From UBA3478 sp049596955 (lineage in GTDB: Bacteria > Bacteroidota > Bacteroidia > Flavobacteriales > Flavobacteriaceae), in the NCBI GenBank assembly GCA_049596955.1, contig JBMYMD010000013.1:1-64000 (forward strand): a stretch of 64,000 bases of DNA. Direction: 5' to 3'. Every line of letters begins with the position of its first letter. The first letter of the stretch is position 1. Shown here piece after piece: positions 8,311 through 18,200 of this stretch. Made by a program: the position numbers and the translations under genes. Below the pieces are notes generated by a model that saw only the letters and a program-made list of their open reading frames with translations, searched no databases and had not been told where the DNA came from.

Positions 8311-9131
8311 CCTAATGCTACGTCTAAACACATCATTACGATAAATCCTCCGATGAATCCCATAGAAGCTATATCTGTGTATTTGTCGCGCTGGGTTTCT
8401 GGAATAACCTCTTCAACAACCACAAAAATCATGGCGCCTGCAGCAAAACTTAAGGCATAAGGTAAAATAGGTTCGAAAGTCAGTACTGCCCAAGCTCCTA
8501 GAACAGCAGCTATGGGTTCAACTATCGCAGAAGATTGTCCGTATAAAAAACTTTTGGTGCGCGATAGACCGCTTCTTCGAAGAGGCATAGCGACTGCAAA
8601 CCCTTCAGGAAAATTTTGTAATCCAATACCTAGAGCAAGTGCAACAGCAGCGCCTATAGAAGCACCTTCAAAACCTGCAGCCACCCCTCCAAATAACACT
8701 CCAACAGCAAGCCCTTCAGGAATATTGTGTAGGGTAATGGCGAGCGTTAATAATGTGGTGCGATGCCAGGGTGTTTTAATACCTTCTTTTTCAGATTCTT
8801 TAAAGTTGATGTGCAGATGAGGTAACACTTTATCGAGTAAAAAAATAAAGATGGCACCTAGCAAAAATCCAACCGCTGCGGGAATCACTTTTACAAAACC
8901 TTCACCTTCACTCATTTCAATTCCGGGAGCGAGTAAGGACCAAAAGCTCGCAGCGACCATTACACCTCCGGTAAAACCAAGCATGCCGTCTAATACTGCT
9001 CGATTCATACTCTTAAAAAGAAAAACCAAGGCTGCGCCAGCTGCAGTTAAGCCCCAAGTGAATAAGGTGGCTAAAAATGCCGCATAAACAGGATTGAGAG
9101 ATTCAAAATAAGTTACTATTTCATTCATCAT
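8307..9131 (-). CDS. ZIP family divalent metal transporter
   Basis: Inner-membrane ZIP transporter of 274 aa, importing Zn, Fe or Mn. About eight hydrophobic helices are visible. The transmembrane metal-site motifs are HNIPEGLAVGV (helix 4) and QNFPEGFAVAMPL (helix 5), with a further VVEEVIPE motif in helix 6. A short His-containing loop (PHLHINF) lies between helices 3 and 4, as is usual. Its ATG overlaps the stop of the upstream DtxR/MntR regulator, so regulator and transporter are one operon and the metal is probably the co-effector. Confidence 0.92.
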   Translation of the reverse strand: MMNEIVTYFESLNPVYAAFLATLFTWGLTAAGAALVFLFKSMNRAVLDGMLGFTGGVMVAASFWSLLAPGIEMSEGEGFVKVIPAAVGFLLGAIFIFLLDKVLPHLHINFKESEKEGIKTPWHRTTLLTLAITLHNIPEGLAVGVLFGGVAAGFEGASIGAAVALALGIGLQNFPEGFAVAMPLRRSGLSRTKSFLYGQSSAIVEPIAAVLGAWAVLTFEPILPYALSFAAGAMIFVVVEEVIPETQRDKYTDIASMGFIGGFIVMMCLDVALG

Positions 9132-9784
9132 ACTGGATTTAAATAAAGGTTAGAAGCGATTTTAGTAGAAATGTATTTTTGTTGACCATCGACCGCAATC
9201 CTCATACTTTGGTCGAATTCTTCAATATCAATGATTTGAATTTCACTGCCTAAAGAAATCGATAGACGGTCGAGAACTTTGAGAAAATCAGCAGAACTGT
9301 CTTTAACGCCAATACAAACCCCACATTCTTCTCGTTTAAAATTGCTCAAGAGTTTTTTGGTTCTTCTCGAGAGCTGAAGTGTTGCATCGGGAATTGGATC
9401 TCCATGAGGATCGTATTTGGGAAAATTTAAAAACTGATCTAAAGAAGAAGTGAGTTGTTCACTTTGAATATGTTCTAGTTGTTCAGCGACCTCGTGAACC
9501 TCATCCCAACTAAAATTTAAATGCTCTACCAAAAAAACTTCCCACAAACGGTGTTTACGAATTATTTTTAGTGCAGCTTGTTCACCGTTTCGACTTAGAA
9601 TAACCCCTTTGTATTTGCGATAGTCTACCCATTTGTTACTATTGAGTCTTTGCAGCATATCGGTGACAGAAGAGGGTTTCGTATTGAGGTGTTCTGCCAA
9701 TTCAGTAGTCGAAACCGCACTACTTTTGTCTGTTCTCAAATGAAATATCGCTTTGAGGTAATTTTCTTCGCTACGACTAAGCAT
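9128..9784 (-). CDS. DtxR/MntR family metal-dependent transcriptional regulator
   Basis: 218 aa. The N-terminal winged helix covers residues 1-65 (SRSEENYLKAIFHL, STTELAEHLNTKPSSVTDMLQRL). The metal-binding and dimerisation domain follows, with the family motif HRLWEVFLVEHLNFSWDEVHEVAEQLEHIQS. The C-terminal SH3/FeoA-like domain is retained. It is probably a repressor that responds to Mn(II) or Fe(II). It is the first gene of the operon with the ZIP transporter. A TTAG-N6-CTAA palindrome just upstream of its promoter element suggests autoregulation. It is not adjacent to feoAB, although it could also control them. Confidence 0.92.
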   Translation of the reverse strand: MLSRSEENYLKAIFHLRTDKSSAVSTTELAEHLNTKPSSVTDMLQRLNSNKWVDYRKYKGVILSRNGEQAALKIIRKHRLWEVFLVEHLNFSWDEVHEVAEQLEHIQSEQLTSSLDQFLNFPKYDPHGDPIPDATLQLSRRTKKLLSNFKREECGVCIGVKDSSADFLKVLDRLSISLGSEIQIIDIEEFDQSMRIAVDGQQKYISTKIASNLYLNPV

Positions 9785-9797
9785 TTATTTTTTTTAA

Positions 9798-9805
9798 CAA
9801 AAATA
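9798..9805 (-). promoter_or_regulatory. -7 promoter element for the regulator-ZIP operon
   Basis: TATTTTTG on the minus strand matches TAnnTTTG, 13 bases upstream of the regulator ATG. The palindrome at 9811-9824 lies directly upstream of it. Confidence 0.5.
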
Positions 9806-9810
9806 TAAAA

Positions 9811-9824
9811 TTAGACAAACCTAA
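9811..9824 (-). promoter_or_regulatory. Probable MntR/DtxR-type operator
   Basis: The plus strand reads TTAGACAAACCTAA: inverted arms TTAG and CTAA separated by six bases, similar in form to DtxR/MntR boxes. It sits five bases upstream of the -7 element of the regulator's own operon, where a bound repressor would occlude RNA polymerase. It is inferred from symmetry and position, not from a known site in this organism. Confidence 0.4.
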
Positions 9825-9860
9825 AAAATAATATTTAAAAATAATCACTAGTGCTTTGTG

Positions 9861-9868
9861 TATATTTA
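9861..9868 (+). promoter_or_regulatory. Weak -7 element before the lycopene cyclase gene
   Basis: TATATTTA matches seven of the eight positions of the TAnnTTTG pattern, counting the two free ones. It lies five bases before GTG 9874, and this spacing helped choose that start. Confidence 0.35.
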
Positions 9869-9873
9869 CAACA

Positions 9874-11028
9874 GTGCAAGAAAAATTTGATTATACAATT
9901 ATAGGTGCGGGAGCGGCAGGCACACTTTTGGCCTATGAAATGACCAAAAATCCCTTTTTTAGTCAAAAGCGCATCTTGATTTTAGATCGTGGCGACGATG
10001 AAAGACTCGATCGAACATGGAGTTATTGGGAGCGCGGTGATGGTGAACTCGATCATTTGTTACTACACGAGTGGACTCAATTTGAGGTGGCCTACAAGCA
10101 AAATAAATACCTTCATCGAATGCACCCTTATCGTTATAAAACGATAGAAGGCACGGATTTTCATCAGTATTTTGATGCTGAATTTCTCAAGCACCAAAAC
10201 ATTCTTATACGACATGAAGAAGTGCAAGATTGTGTAGAGACTGACCAGGGGGTCACGATTCATTGTCAATCGCAAAACGTCTATCAAACTAAGCTCGTAT
10301 TTGATTCAAGATTTAATTATCCCGAATTAAAAAATCAAACAAAATATCCCGTTTTACAGCAGCATTTTATCGGCTGGTTTGTAGAGACCGAAGAGGATGT
10401 TTTTGATGAATCGACGCCAAAGTTCATGGATTTTACGGTAGAACAAAGAGGCAATACTCGCTTTATGTACGTGCTTCCATTTTCGAAAAACAAGGCGCTA
10501 GTCGAGTACACATTGTTCTCTGCAGAACCCCTTGAAAAAAAGGAATACGAAGATGAAATAGTCAGCTACCTCAAGGAGATGACTCTTAAGCCTTACAAGG
10601 TTATTCAGATGGAAAGTGGAAATATACCGATGTGTTGCTATCCACTTTGGAAAAAGACAACTTCTAAAATTATGCCGATTGGTATGGCAGGTGGTTGGAC
10701 CAAAGCCAGCACGGGATATACCTTTAAGTCTTCTCAAGAAAAAGCAAAAGCATTAGCCTTGTTTTTAACCCAAGAAAAAGATTTAAAAGCCTTCTATTCT
10801 GCAGGTAAATTTTGGATATACGATATGCTGTTGCTAGATATTTTATACAAGTCCAACGAAAAAGGTGCAGCAATTTTCACTTCTTTGTTCAAGCGAAGAA
10901 AGGCTCCACTTATATTGAAATTCTTAGAAGAGAAAACCTCATTTGCCGAAGACGTAATGGTGATGGCAGCACCAAGACCTTGGCCTTTTATCAAGGCATT
11001 GCTCGGCAGAGTTTTTAGCGGATTTTAG
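9874..11028 (+). CDS. crtY: Lycopene beta-cyclase family protein
   Basis: 384 aa counted from GTG 9874. A TTG at 9856 would add six residues, but it lies upstream of a promoter-like TATATTTA. The N-terminal FAD/NAD-binding fold is DYTIIGAGAAGTLLAYEM. Family segments follow: DRTWSYWE, QQHFIGWFVE, FMDFTVEQRGNTRFMYVLPF and GMAGGWTKASTGYTF. This is the CrtY/CrtL type that turns lycopene into beta-carotene at the membrane. It is tail to tail with a polyprenyl synthase and their stop codons abut. No phytoene synthase or desaturase is present in this window, so the rest of the carotenoid pathway lies elsewhere. Confidence 0.9.
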   Translation: MQEKFDYTIIGAGAAGTLLAYEMTKNPFFSQKRILILDRGDDERLDRTWSYWERGDGELDHLLLHEWTQFEVAYKQNKYLHRMHPYRYKTIEGTDFHQYFDAEFLKHQNILIRHEEVQDCVETDQGVTIHCQSQNVYQTKLVFDSRFNYPELKNQTKYPVLQQHFIGWFVETEEDVFDESTPKFMDFTVEQRGNTRFMYVLPFSKNKALVEYTLFSAEPLEKKEYEDEIVSYLKEMTLKPYKVIQMESGNIPMCCYPLWKKTTSKIMPIGMAGGWTKASTGYTFKSSQEKAKALALFLTQEKDLKAFYSAGKFWIYDMLLLDILYKSNEKGAAIFTSLFKRRKAPLILKFLEEKTSFAEDVMVMAAPRPWPFIKALLGRVFSGF

Positions 11029-12003
11029 TTAGAGATCTCTAACCATGAGTTCTTGCGCAAAGTCAAAAAGCACTTTCTTTTTATCGTTCTCAATTTGCAG
11101 TTCAGAGAGTGCGTCAAAGGCAATTTTAGTGTAGCGTTCAACTTCTGATTTGGTATAAGCAGCTGAACCTGTATCTACAAAAAGTTGCTTTACGGTTGCT
11201 ACTTTTTGGTTTTGGTCAACGCTTTGAGTCGAGAGTAATTTTCGCAGCTCTTGTTCTTGATCGGTTGAGGCGAATTCAAGGGCCTTAATGACCAAAATGG
11301 TTTTTTTATTCTCCACAATATCTCCCCCAACTTGCTTTCCAAATTTTTCGGGATCGGCAAAGGCGTCTAAATAATCATCTTGTATTTGAAAGGCAATTCC
11401 TAAATTCAATCCAAAAGTATAGAGTTGATTCTGTTCTTTTTCAGATGCATTTGCAATTATGGCTCCCATCTTCAGTGCTGCAGCAATAAGTACAGCCGTC
11501 TTATACGAGATCATTTTAATGTACTGCTCTAACTCGACATTTTGCTGATGTTCAAACTCTACATCGTACTGTTGGCCTTCACAAACCTCTAGTGCTGTTT
11601 TTGAAAAAAGCTGCACCAGTTGCACTTGCACTTCGGCCGGGTAAGATTCAAAGAGCTGATACGACTTTATGAGCATGGCGTCTCCAGATAAAATACCTGT
11701 GTTCAGATCCCATTTTTGATGTATGGTTTCTTCGCCTCTTCGCAGTGGAGCTTCATCCATAATGTCGTCGTGTACCAAGGTGAAGTTGTGAAACAATTCA
11801 ATAGCTGCTGCTGCCTGAATTAAATCTTCTTTTTTGGCGCCGAATAATTCTCCAGAAGCCATGAGTAGGGCAGGGCGTAGTCTTTTTCCTCCAAGACCCA
11901 TAATGTAGGTTATAGGGTCGTATAATCCATGAGGAGGTTGAGACTTTAAATTCGACTCAAAGAAGTCTTCTACAAGTGCGATATATGGAAGAAATGCTTT
12001 CAT
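11029..12003 (-). CDS. Polyprenyl synthetase (probable GGPP/FPP synthase)
   Basis: All-alpha trans-prenyltransferase of 324 aa that extends allylic diphosphates with IPP. The first Asp-rich motif DDIMD is at residues 79-83 with the conserved LRRG after it. The second motif, DDYLD, is near residue 208, preceded by GIAFQIQ. The family KRLRP motif is at 40-44. The residue five before the first motif is Phe74, which fits a short-chain (C15-C20) product. Together with the adjacent lycopene cyclase this suggests a role in carotenoid precursor supply, but a general FPP/GGPP role is equally possible. Confidence 0.9.
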   Translation of the reverse strand: MKAFLPYIALVEDFFESNLKSQPPHGLYDPITYIMGLGGKRLRPALLMASGELFGAKKEDLIQAAAAIELFHNFTLVHDDIMDEAPLRRGEETIHQKWDLNTGILSGDAMLIKSYQLFESYPAEVQVQLVQLFSKTALEVCEGQQYDVEFEHQQNVELEQYIKMISYKTAVLIAAALKMGAIIANASEKEQNQLYTFGLNLGIAFQIQDDYLDAFADPEKFGKQVGGDIVENKKTILVIKALEFASTDQEQELRKLLSTQSVDQNQKVATVKQLFVDTGSAAYTKSEVERYTKIAFDALSELQIENDKKKVLFDFAQELMVRDL

Positions 12004-12013
12004 TTTTCTGTGT

Positions 12014-12021
12014 CAAAGTTA
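12014..12021 (-). promoter_or_regulatory. -7 promoter element for the polyprenyl synthetase
   Basis: TAACTTTG on the minus strand matches TAnnTTTG, ten bases before the ATG. This implies a leader of only a few bases. Confidence 0.5.
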
Positions 12022-12094
12022 AGACTAAATAAAACGGCATTGTTAAATTTTTGTAAACTCTAGAAACTTTTTTTGTTCTTAAAGTTTCCATTGG

Positions 12095-12102
12095 TAATTT
12101 TG
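12095..12102 (+). promoter_or_regulatory. -7 promoter element for the tetR-efflux operon
   Basis: TAATTTTG matches TAnnTTTG and lies seven bases before the tetR ATG, so the leader would be two or three bases at most. The spacing is slightly longer than the four-base leaderless pattern. Confidence 0.5.
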
Positions 12103-12109
12103 TGCTGCT

Positions 12110-12706
12110 ATGAAAAAGAAAATTATAGAAGTGGCGACTTCGCTATTTTTAGATTTGGGCTTTAAAAGCGTGACTATGGATGATCTCGCTAAAGAAATGG
12201 CCATTTCCAAAAAAACCATTTATTCCTTCTTTGAAAATAAGACCCAGCTGGTCAAGTGCTGTACGGAACAATTATCAGAGGTAATCTATACTGAGATCGC
12301 AGACATTCAGCAAAAGCTTTTACATCCCATTGAAGAACTATTTGAGATTAGACAGGTCGTGCGCAAGCACTTAAAAAATGAAAAGAGCTCGCCACAGTAT
12401 CAATTGCAAAAGTATTTTCCTAAGCTCTATGAGAGCCAACGCCAAGGCAAATTTGAAATGATGCACGGCATTTTGACCCAAAACCTCAAAAGAGGAATCG
12501 AAGTAGGTTGCTATCGCCCCGAACTTGATTTGGAGTTTACGGCTCGCATTCACTTTTTTAACTATATGTCTTTTTCCGATAAAAAAGTATATCCAGATCG
12601 TCTCTTTGACTACAATAAAATCACATTAGCCTTCTTGGATTATCACGTTCGAGGAATCGCATCCGATCAAGGATTAGCTTATTTAAATCAATATCAATCA
12701 AAATAA
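12110..12706 (+). CDS. TetR/AcrR family transcriptional regulator
   Basis: 198 aa. The N-terminal helix-turn-helix is typical: KIIEVATSLFLDLGFKSVTMDDLAKEMAISKKTIYSFFENKTQLV at about residues 3-48. The C-terminal ligand and dimerisation domain has no recognisable signature. It is the first gene of an operon with tolC-like, membrane-fusion and RND genes (six bases to the next gene), so it is most likely an autorepressor of that efflux system, released by an unknown exported compound. Confidence 0.92.
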   Translation: MKKKIIEVATSLFLDLGFKSVTMDDLAKEMAISKKTIYSFFENKTQLVKCCTEQLSEVIYTEIADIQQKLLHPIEELFEIRQVVRKHLKNEKSSPQYQLQKYFPKLYESQRQGKFEMMHGILTQNLKRGIEVGCYRPELDLEFTARIHFFNYMSFSDKKVYPDRLFDYNKITLAFLDYHVRGIASDQGLAYLNQYQSK

Positions 12707-12712
12707 ATCAAT

Positions 12713-14053
12713 ATGAAAAAAGTGTTGCTCACCATGCTCGTACTATACAGTGCAGCAATCGGTGCTCAAGAAAATCAACGCACTCGTTTTAGTGTAGATG
12801 AGGCCATAGTTTATGCTCTCGATTTCAATCGAAATTTGAAAAATGCCAGCAGAGACTTAAAAGACGCTGAAGCTCAAAAGTGGATGACTATTGCCTCAGG
12901 TCTTCCACAAATTGCCGGTTCTGTACAGTATCAAAATCAGTTAAAACAGCCTGTTGCCCAGATACCCGCCGAATTTTTTGGAGGAGCCCCAGGTACCTAC
13001 ACCACGGTGGTTTTTGGACAACCCCAATCGATGAATGCAAGTGTACAATGGAATCAATTACTCTTTGATGGAAGCTATATCGTAGGCGTACAAGCCACAA
13101 AAACCTTCTTGGATTACAGTAAAAACCTATTCGAAAAGACCCTGATGGAAGTGCGCACCCAAACGGTAAAATCTTACACTAATGTACTTATTGCCGAGGC
13201 GGGTACAGCCCTGTTGTTAAAAAACAAAGCCAGCCTTGATCAAAGTATTGTAGAGGTGACTGCACTCATGGAAAATGGACTCATCGAGGAAGAAGCACTA
13301 GAACAATTAAAAATTACAAGCTTTAACATAGAAAGTCAACTTAAAAACAGTAAGCGTCTTGTTGAAATTAGTCATCAAATGTTAAACCTTGTCATGGGAA
13401 GACCGATTTCGGCCGAGCTTCAACTCAGCGAGAGTATCGATGATATGATTGCCAAAGACGCGATCGGAGCACTCTTAGAAAGAAGTTTTGAGTTAGACCA
13501 AAATGTAGATTTTAAAATGGTGTCAAACTTAAATAGTCAACGTTCTTTGGAATTGAAACTGGCCAAGAGTAAGGCCTTACCAACCCTCTCTGCTTTTTGG
13601 TCTTACGGACAAAACAGTTTTTCAGATTCCTTTAATTTCTTAGGTGAAGACAATCAATGGTTTCAGTCGTCTATTGTCGGGGTCAATCTCGAAATTCCCA
13701 TTTTTAGTTCGCTTTTGAGAACAGCTCAAACACAGCGTGCTAAAATTGCTTATGAACAGGCTAAAACGCAGAAAGAAGAGACCATATCTCTTCTAGAGCT
13801 TGATTATGCCAACAAGAGCAGTGCCTATGAACTCGCCATCGATTTGTACTATAACAGTCAAAAAAATTTAGAACTCGCCGAGCGCATCGCTGAAAAGAAT
13901 GAAATCAAATTCAAAGAAGGAATCAGCAGCAGTTTTGATTTGAGACAGGCTCAGCTCCAACTCTACGAGAGTCAGCAAGAATATTTAATGGCGATGCAAA
14001 ATCTTATTACCTCTAGAGTCGAACTCGAACATTTAATGAATACATCACTTTAA
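12713..14053 (+). CDS. TolC family outer membrane efflux protein
   Basis: Outer-membrane factor of 446 aa with a signal peptide (residues 1-18, cleavage near IGA-Q). It has the two-fold OEP repeat: long helices separated by strand segments, with FSVDEAIVYALDFNRNLKN near the start of the mature protein and a matching C-terminal helical half ending in YESQQEYLMAMQNLITSRVELEHLMN. It forms the trimeric outer-membrane duct for the RND pump encoded by the next two genes. Confidence 0.93.
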   Translation: MKKVLLTMLVLYSAAIGAQENQRTRFSVDEAIVYALDFNRNLKNASRDLKDAEAQKWMTIASGLPQIAGSVQYQNQLKQPVAQIPAEFFGGAPGTYTTVVFGQPQSMNASVQWNQLLFDGSYIVGVQATKTFLDYSKNLFEKTLMEVRTQTVKSYTNVLIAEAGTALLLKNKASLDQSIVEVTALMENGLIEEEALEQLKITSFNIESQLKNSKRLVEISHQMLNLVMGRPISAELQLSESIDDMIAKDAIGALLERSFELDQNVDFKMVSNLNSQRSLELKLAKSKALPTLSAFWSYGQNSFSDSFNFLGEDNQWFQSSIVGVNLEIPIFSSLLRTAQTQRAKIAYEQAKTQKEETISLLELDYANKSSAYELAIDLYYNSQKNLELAERIAEKNEIKFKEGISSSFDLRQAQLQLYESQQEYLMAMQNLITSRVELEHLMNTSL

Positions 14054-14069
14054 TCATCAATCAAAAAAT

Positions 14070-15239
14070 ATGAAACACATCACAACATTATTTGCACTAT
14101 TGTTATTGACGGCATGTGCCGATAAACAAAAATCGGTTGAACAACTCATTGAAGACCGAAACCTTGTTGAGCTTAGAGCAACAAGAGCACAGCTAACAGA
14201 AGATAAAATAGTAATTGAAAAACAGATTGAACTACTCGACGATGCCATATCCAATATGGGAGAAAGGGGTGCACTTGCGCTAGTAAGTGTTTTTGAAGTG
14301 ACCCATCAAGCTTTTGAGCATTTTATTGAATTGCAGGGGAGTGTTCAAACCAAGCAAAACCTATTGGTTTATCCTGAAATGCCCGGAACTTTAAATAAGG
14401 TTTATGTCAGTGAAGGGCAGACTGTCCGAAAAGGACAATTAATTGCCAGTATAGACGATGGAGGAATGTCAAGTCAATTGACCCAACTCGAAGCGCAGCT
14501 CGCATTGGCTAAGACTACTTTCGAGCGACAAGAGCGTTTATGGAATCAAAAAATCGGTTCTGAAATTCAGTTCTTGCAATCAAAGACGGCTTATGAAGCT
14601 AGCGTTCAAGCCAAGGCATCCTTAGAGCAACAATTGAGAAAATCAAAGGTGTACGCCCCCTTTACAGGGAGAATAGACAAGGTCTTTTTTGAAGAGGGAG
14701 CAGTGGTAGCACCCGGTGCTGGCTCAGCACTTTTTCGGGTAGTAAATCTAACTGAAATGTACCTCGAGGTCGATGTACCTGAAGCCTATGTAGCCACCGT
14801 AGTAAACGGCACAAAAACCAAGGTGTTCATTCCTGTTTTAAACAGAACAGTTGAAACCACTATTCATCATACAGGGAGTTTTATCAATCCAGGCAATAGA
14901 TCTTTTAAAGCCCAAGTACAGCTAAGTAACGAAAATGAAGACATTAAACCCAATTTAACTGCCAAGGTTCAAATTCGAGATTACTTCAATGAAAATGCCA
15001 TGTTGATTCCTCAAAGTCTACTCTCAGAAAATGCCGAGGGCAATCAATTCGTATATGTGATCGAAAACAAGAATAATAAAACCACAGTGCAAAGACGAAT
15101 TGTTGAAACCGGAGAATCCCAAGGCGACCTCATGGAAGTGACTTCGGGAATAGCTGTTGGCGATCGTTTAGTCGCTGAGGGAGCACGTAGAGTTAGAGAC
15201 AATCAAGAAGTTGAAATAGTAAGCAGCCTAGAGAAGTAA
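14070..15239 (+). CDS. RND efflux periplasmic adaptor (membrane fusion protein), lipoprotein
   Basis: 389 aa. A lipoprotein signal ends in LLTAC, with Cys15 the likely lipid anchor. A coiled-coil lies at about residues 20-60. The first half of the biotinyl-lipoyl domain (YPEMPGTLNKVYVSEGQTVRKGQLIASID) is followed by an alpha-hairpin, the second lipoyl half (KVYAPFTGRIDKVFFEEGAVV) and then beta-barrel and membrane-proximal domains. It links the RND permease to the TolC-like channel. The extra coiled-coil before the lipoyl domain is a little unusual for the family. It sits 16 bases after the TolC gene. Confidence 0.93.
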   Translation: MKHITTLFALLLLTACADKQKSVEQLIEDRNLVELRATRAQLTEDKIVIEKQIELLDDAISNMGERGALALVSVFEVTHQAFEHFIELQGSVQTKQNLLVYPEMPGTLNKVYVSEGQTVRKGQLIASIDDGGMSSQLTQLEAQLALAKTTFERQERLWNQKIGSEIQFLQSKTAYEASVQAKASLEQQLRKSKVYAPFTGRIDKVFFEEGAVVAPGAGSALFRVVNLTEMYLEVDVPEAYVATVVNGTKTKVFIPVLNRTVETTIHHTGSFINPGNRSFKAQVQLSNENEDIKPNLTAKVQIRDYFNENAMLIPQSLLSENAEGNQFVYVIENKNNKTTVQRRIVETGESQGDLMEVTSGIAVGDRLVAEGARRVRDNQEVEIVSSLEK

Positions 15240-15241
15240 AA

Positions 15242-18200
15242 ATGGATAATTTAAAACACAAAATAAAAGAGTTTAAACCCTCTTCATGGGCCATAGATAA
15301 TTCATCTGTAATCTATGTCATGATTTCACTCTTCTTGTTTATCGGGGTTTCTTCATACCTCTCTATGCCTAGAGAAGAGTTTCCCGAAGTAAAAGAGACT
15401 AAGATTTTTATCAGTACCATCTATCCGGGAAATACGGCAGAAGATATGGAACGTCTCATAGCCGATCCCCTAGAAGATCGATTGAAAAACATCTCTGATG
15501 TGGTCGAAGTGGTTTCTACTTCTCAGGAAGATTATGCGATTATCACTGTTGAGTTTGATCAAGAACTTTCGATTCCTGAAGCCGAACAAAGGGTAAAAGA
15601 CGAGGTTGATGCTGAAAAAGCCTCTGAAGACTGGCCCGTATTTAACGGAGCTAAGGTTGAACCAAGTGTATTCGATCTGAACATATCAGAAGCTATACCG
15701 CTATTAAATGTAAATCTAAGTGGAGATTATCCTGTAGAACAACTCAAGGCCTTTGCGGAATACTTAGAAGACGATATTGAAAAAGTAGAAGAGGTCAAGG
15801 GCGTAGATCTTAGAGGTGTACAAGACAAAGAAGTGGAGGTCGCCGTAGACATTTACAAAATGATGTCTGCACAGGTGAGTTTTGACGATGTAATCAATAG
15901 TATTCGCAACGGAAATATGACCCTCTCTGCGGGTAATTTAGTCAGCAGTGGACAACGTCGAACCATACGCGTCTTAGGTGAGATTCAAAAGCCCGTTGAG
16001 CTCGAAGAATTTGTGGTAAAATCTGAACGTGGAGCCGTTTATTTGAAAGATATCGCAGAGGTGAAATTCAAACCAAAAGAGACGACTACTTATGCCCGAG
16101 AGAAAGGTCAAAGTGTGGTAATGCTCGATATCAAAAAGCGTTCTGGAGCAAATGCCATCAAGGCTTCTGAAAAAATTAGAGCCATTGTAGAAGAGGCAAG
16201 AGTAAATTACTTTCCGCCTAATCTCGATTTGAGTATCACCAACGATTCTAGTGAAAGAACTTTGAGCCAAGTAGATGATTTGGTCAACAACATCATCTTT
16301 GGAATTATACTCGTGGTAGGTGTTTTAATGTTCTTTTTAGGGTTCAAAAACGCCATTTTTGTCGGTTTCGCCATTCCGATGTCGATGTTTATGTCTTTTA
16401 TGATTCTCAGTGCTTTAGGTTATACACTGAATACCATGATTTTATTCGGATTAATTATGGGCTTAGGAATGTTGGTAGACAACGGAGTAGTGGTGGTTGA
16501 AAATGTCTATCGACTCATGGAACAAGAGGGCATGAGTCGCGTTCAAGCTGCAAAACAAGGAATCGGAGAAATTGCAGTACCGATTATCATCTCAACGGCT
16601 ACAACAGTAGCGGCTTTTGTTCCCTTAGGTCTCTGGCCTGGGGTTATGGGCCAATTCATGATTTATTTCCCAATCACACTCTCGGTGGTTTTAGGTTCTT
16701 CACTTTTTGTGGCCATATTTATCAATTCGATGTTGGTTTCAAAGTTTATGACTGTTGGAGACACTGTAATCCCTTTTAAAACACTAGTGAGAATGACTTC
16801 AATTTTCGGGGGTCTTGGCCTGTTTATCATTCTAATTGGAGGGCCACTAAGAGGTCTTGGAACGCTAATGATTGTTGTTTCAGCCATGTTCTGGATTTAC
16901 CGTTACGGGATTCGACGCTGGGCGTATAAATTTCAGACCATTACCTTGGTGCGTTTCGAAAACTTTTACGAGAAACAATTAAAATTTGCCCTGAGAGGAA
17001 GAAATGTCTATTTCTTTTTTGCAGCTACTTTGATGTTGCTCATTGCGGCCTTTATGAGTTTTGGCGCTTCTGTGGGCAGTGGCAGAACGAAGATTGAGTT
17101 TTTTCCAGACAACATTCCCAATCAAATATTCGTCTATATTGAATACCCTCAGGGTACTGCAATAGAAAAAACCAATACGATTACCAAAGCAATTGAAAAG
17201 CGAGTTGCTGAAATCGTCAAAGATGATGCTTACATCGTAGAAAATGAAAATGCGCTTGTCGAATACAACATTGCTCAAGTCGGTCGAGGTGCTGAAAACC
17301 CGTTTACCGAAACCGGTTTAATTTCTGATATGCCACACCGAGGAAAAATTACCTTGGGCATGAAAGAGTTTAAATTTAGAAAGGGATTAGATTCTGAATC
17401 CTTAAGAAAACAAATTCAAGAAGAACTCGCTGGAATCTATCCAGGGGTGACCATTTCAGTCGAAAAAGACCTGGTTGAACCTCCTTCAGGTTATCCTGTA
17501 AACATTGAATTAGAGGGTCAGAATTACGATACACTGATCAGTCTTGCCGAGCGAATCAGCGCATTTATCAATAAGAAAAATGTGGCCGGAATGGAAGGTC
17601 TCAAAGTAGATGTCAACAAAGACAAACCTTCTATGGAGGTCTTGGTCAATCGTCAAAAAGCAGGAGAGTTAAATGTCGCTGTCGGCCAAATTGGAATGCA
17701 GTTGCGCAGATCATTATTTGGAGACAAAGCTGGAGTCTATAAGAAAGAAGGAGAAGACTATGACATCAATGTCAGATTTAATCAAGAGCAACGTTATAAC
17801 AATTCAGCACTTTTTGATCAGCGCGTTATTTTTAGAGATATGGCCGATGGCCAAATTAAAGAGATTCCAATTTCTGCGCTCGCTTCGAGTAAAAACACTT
17901 CGACCTTTAGCGCAATTAAACACAAAGACGGTGAACGAGTGGTCAGCCTTTATTCTGGATTAAAACCAGGCGGAAATGCTGTTGAAATTGTAGCGGAAAT
18001 TCAAGAGCACATGAAAGGATTTGAAGCTCTACCAAGAGGAGTTTCTATCGATTACACCGGCCAAATCGAAGAGCAGAACAAACAACAAGACTTTTTGATG
18101 GGGGCATTTTTTACAGGTCTTGGACTTATTATGTTGATTTTGATTTTCCAATTTAAGGGGCTTTCAAAACCTATGATTATTATGATTGCCATCTTCTTGA

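Noticed and set aside
8512..9087. Two plus-strand ORFs antisense to the ZIP transporter
   Set aside because: Composition rich in Ala, Pro and Ser is the typical antisense image of a hydrophobic membrane gene.
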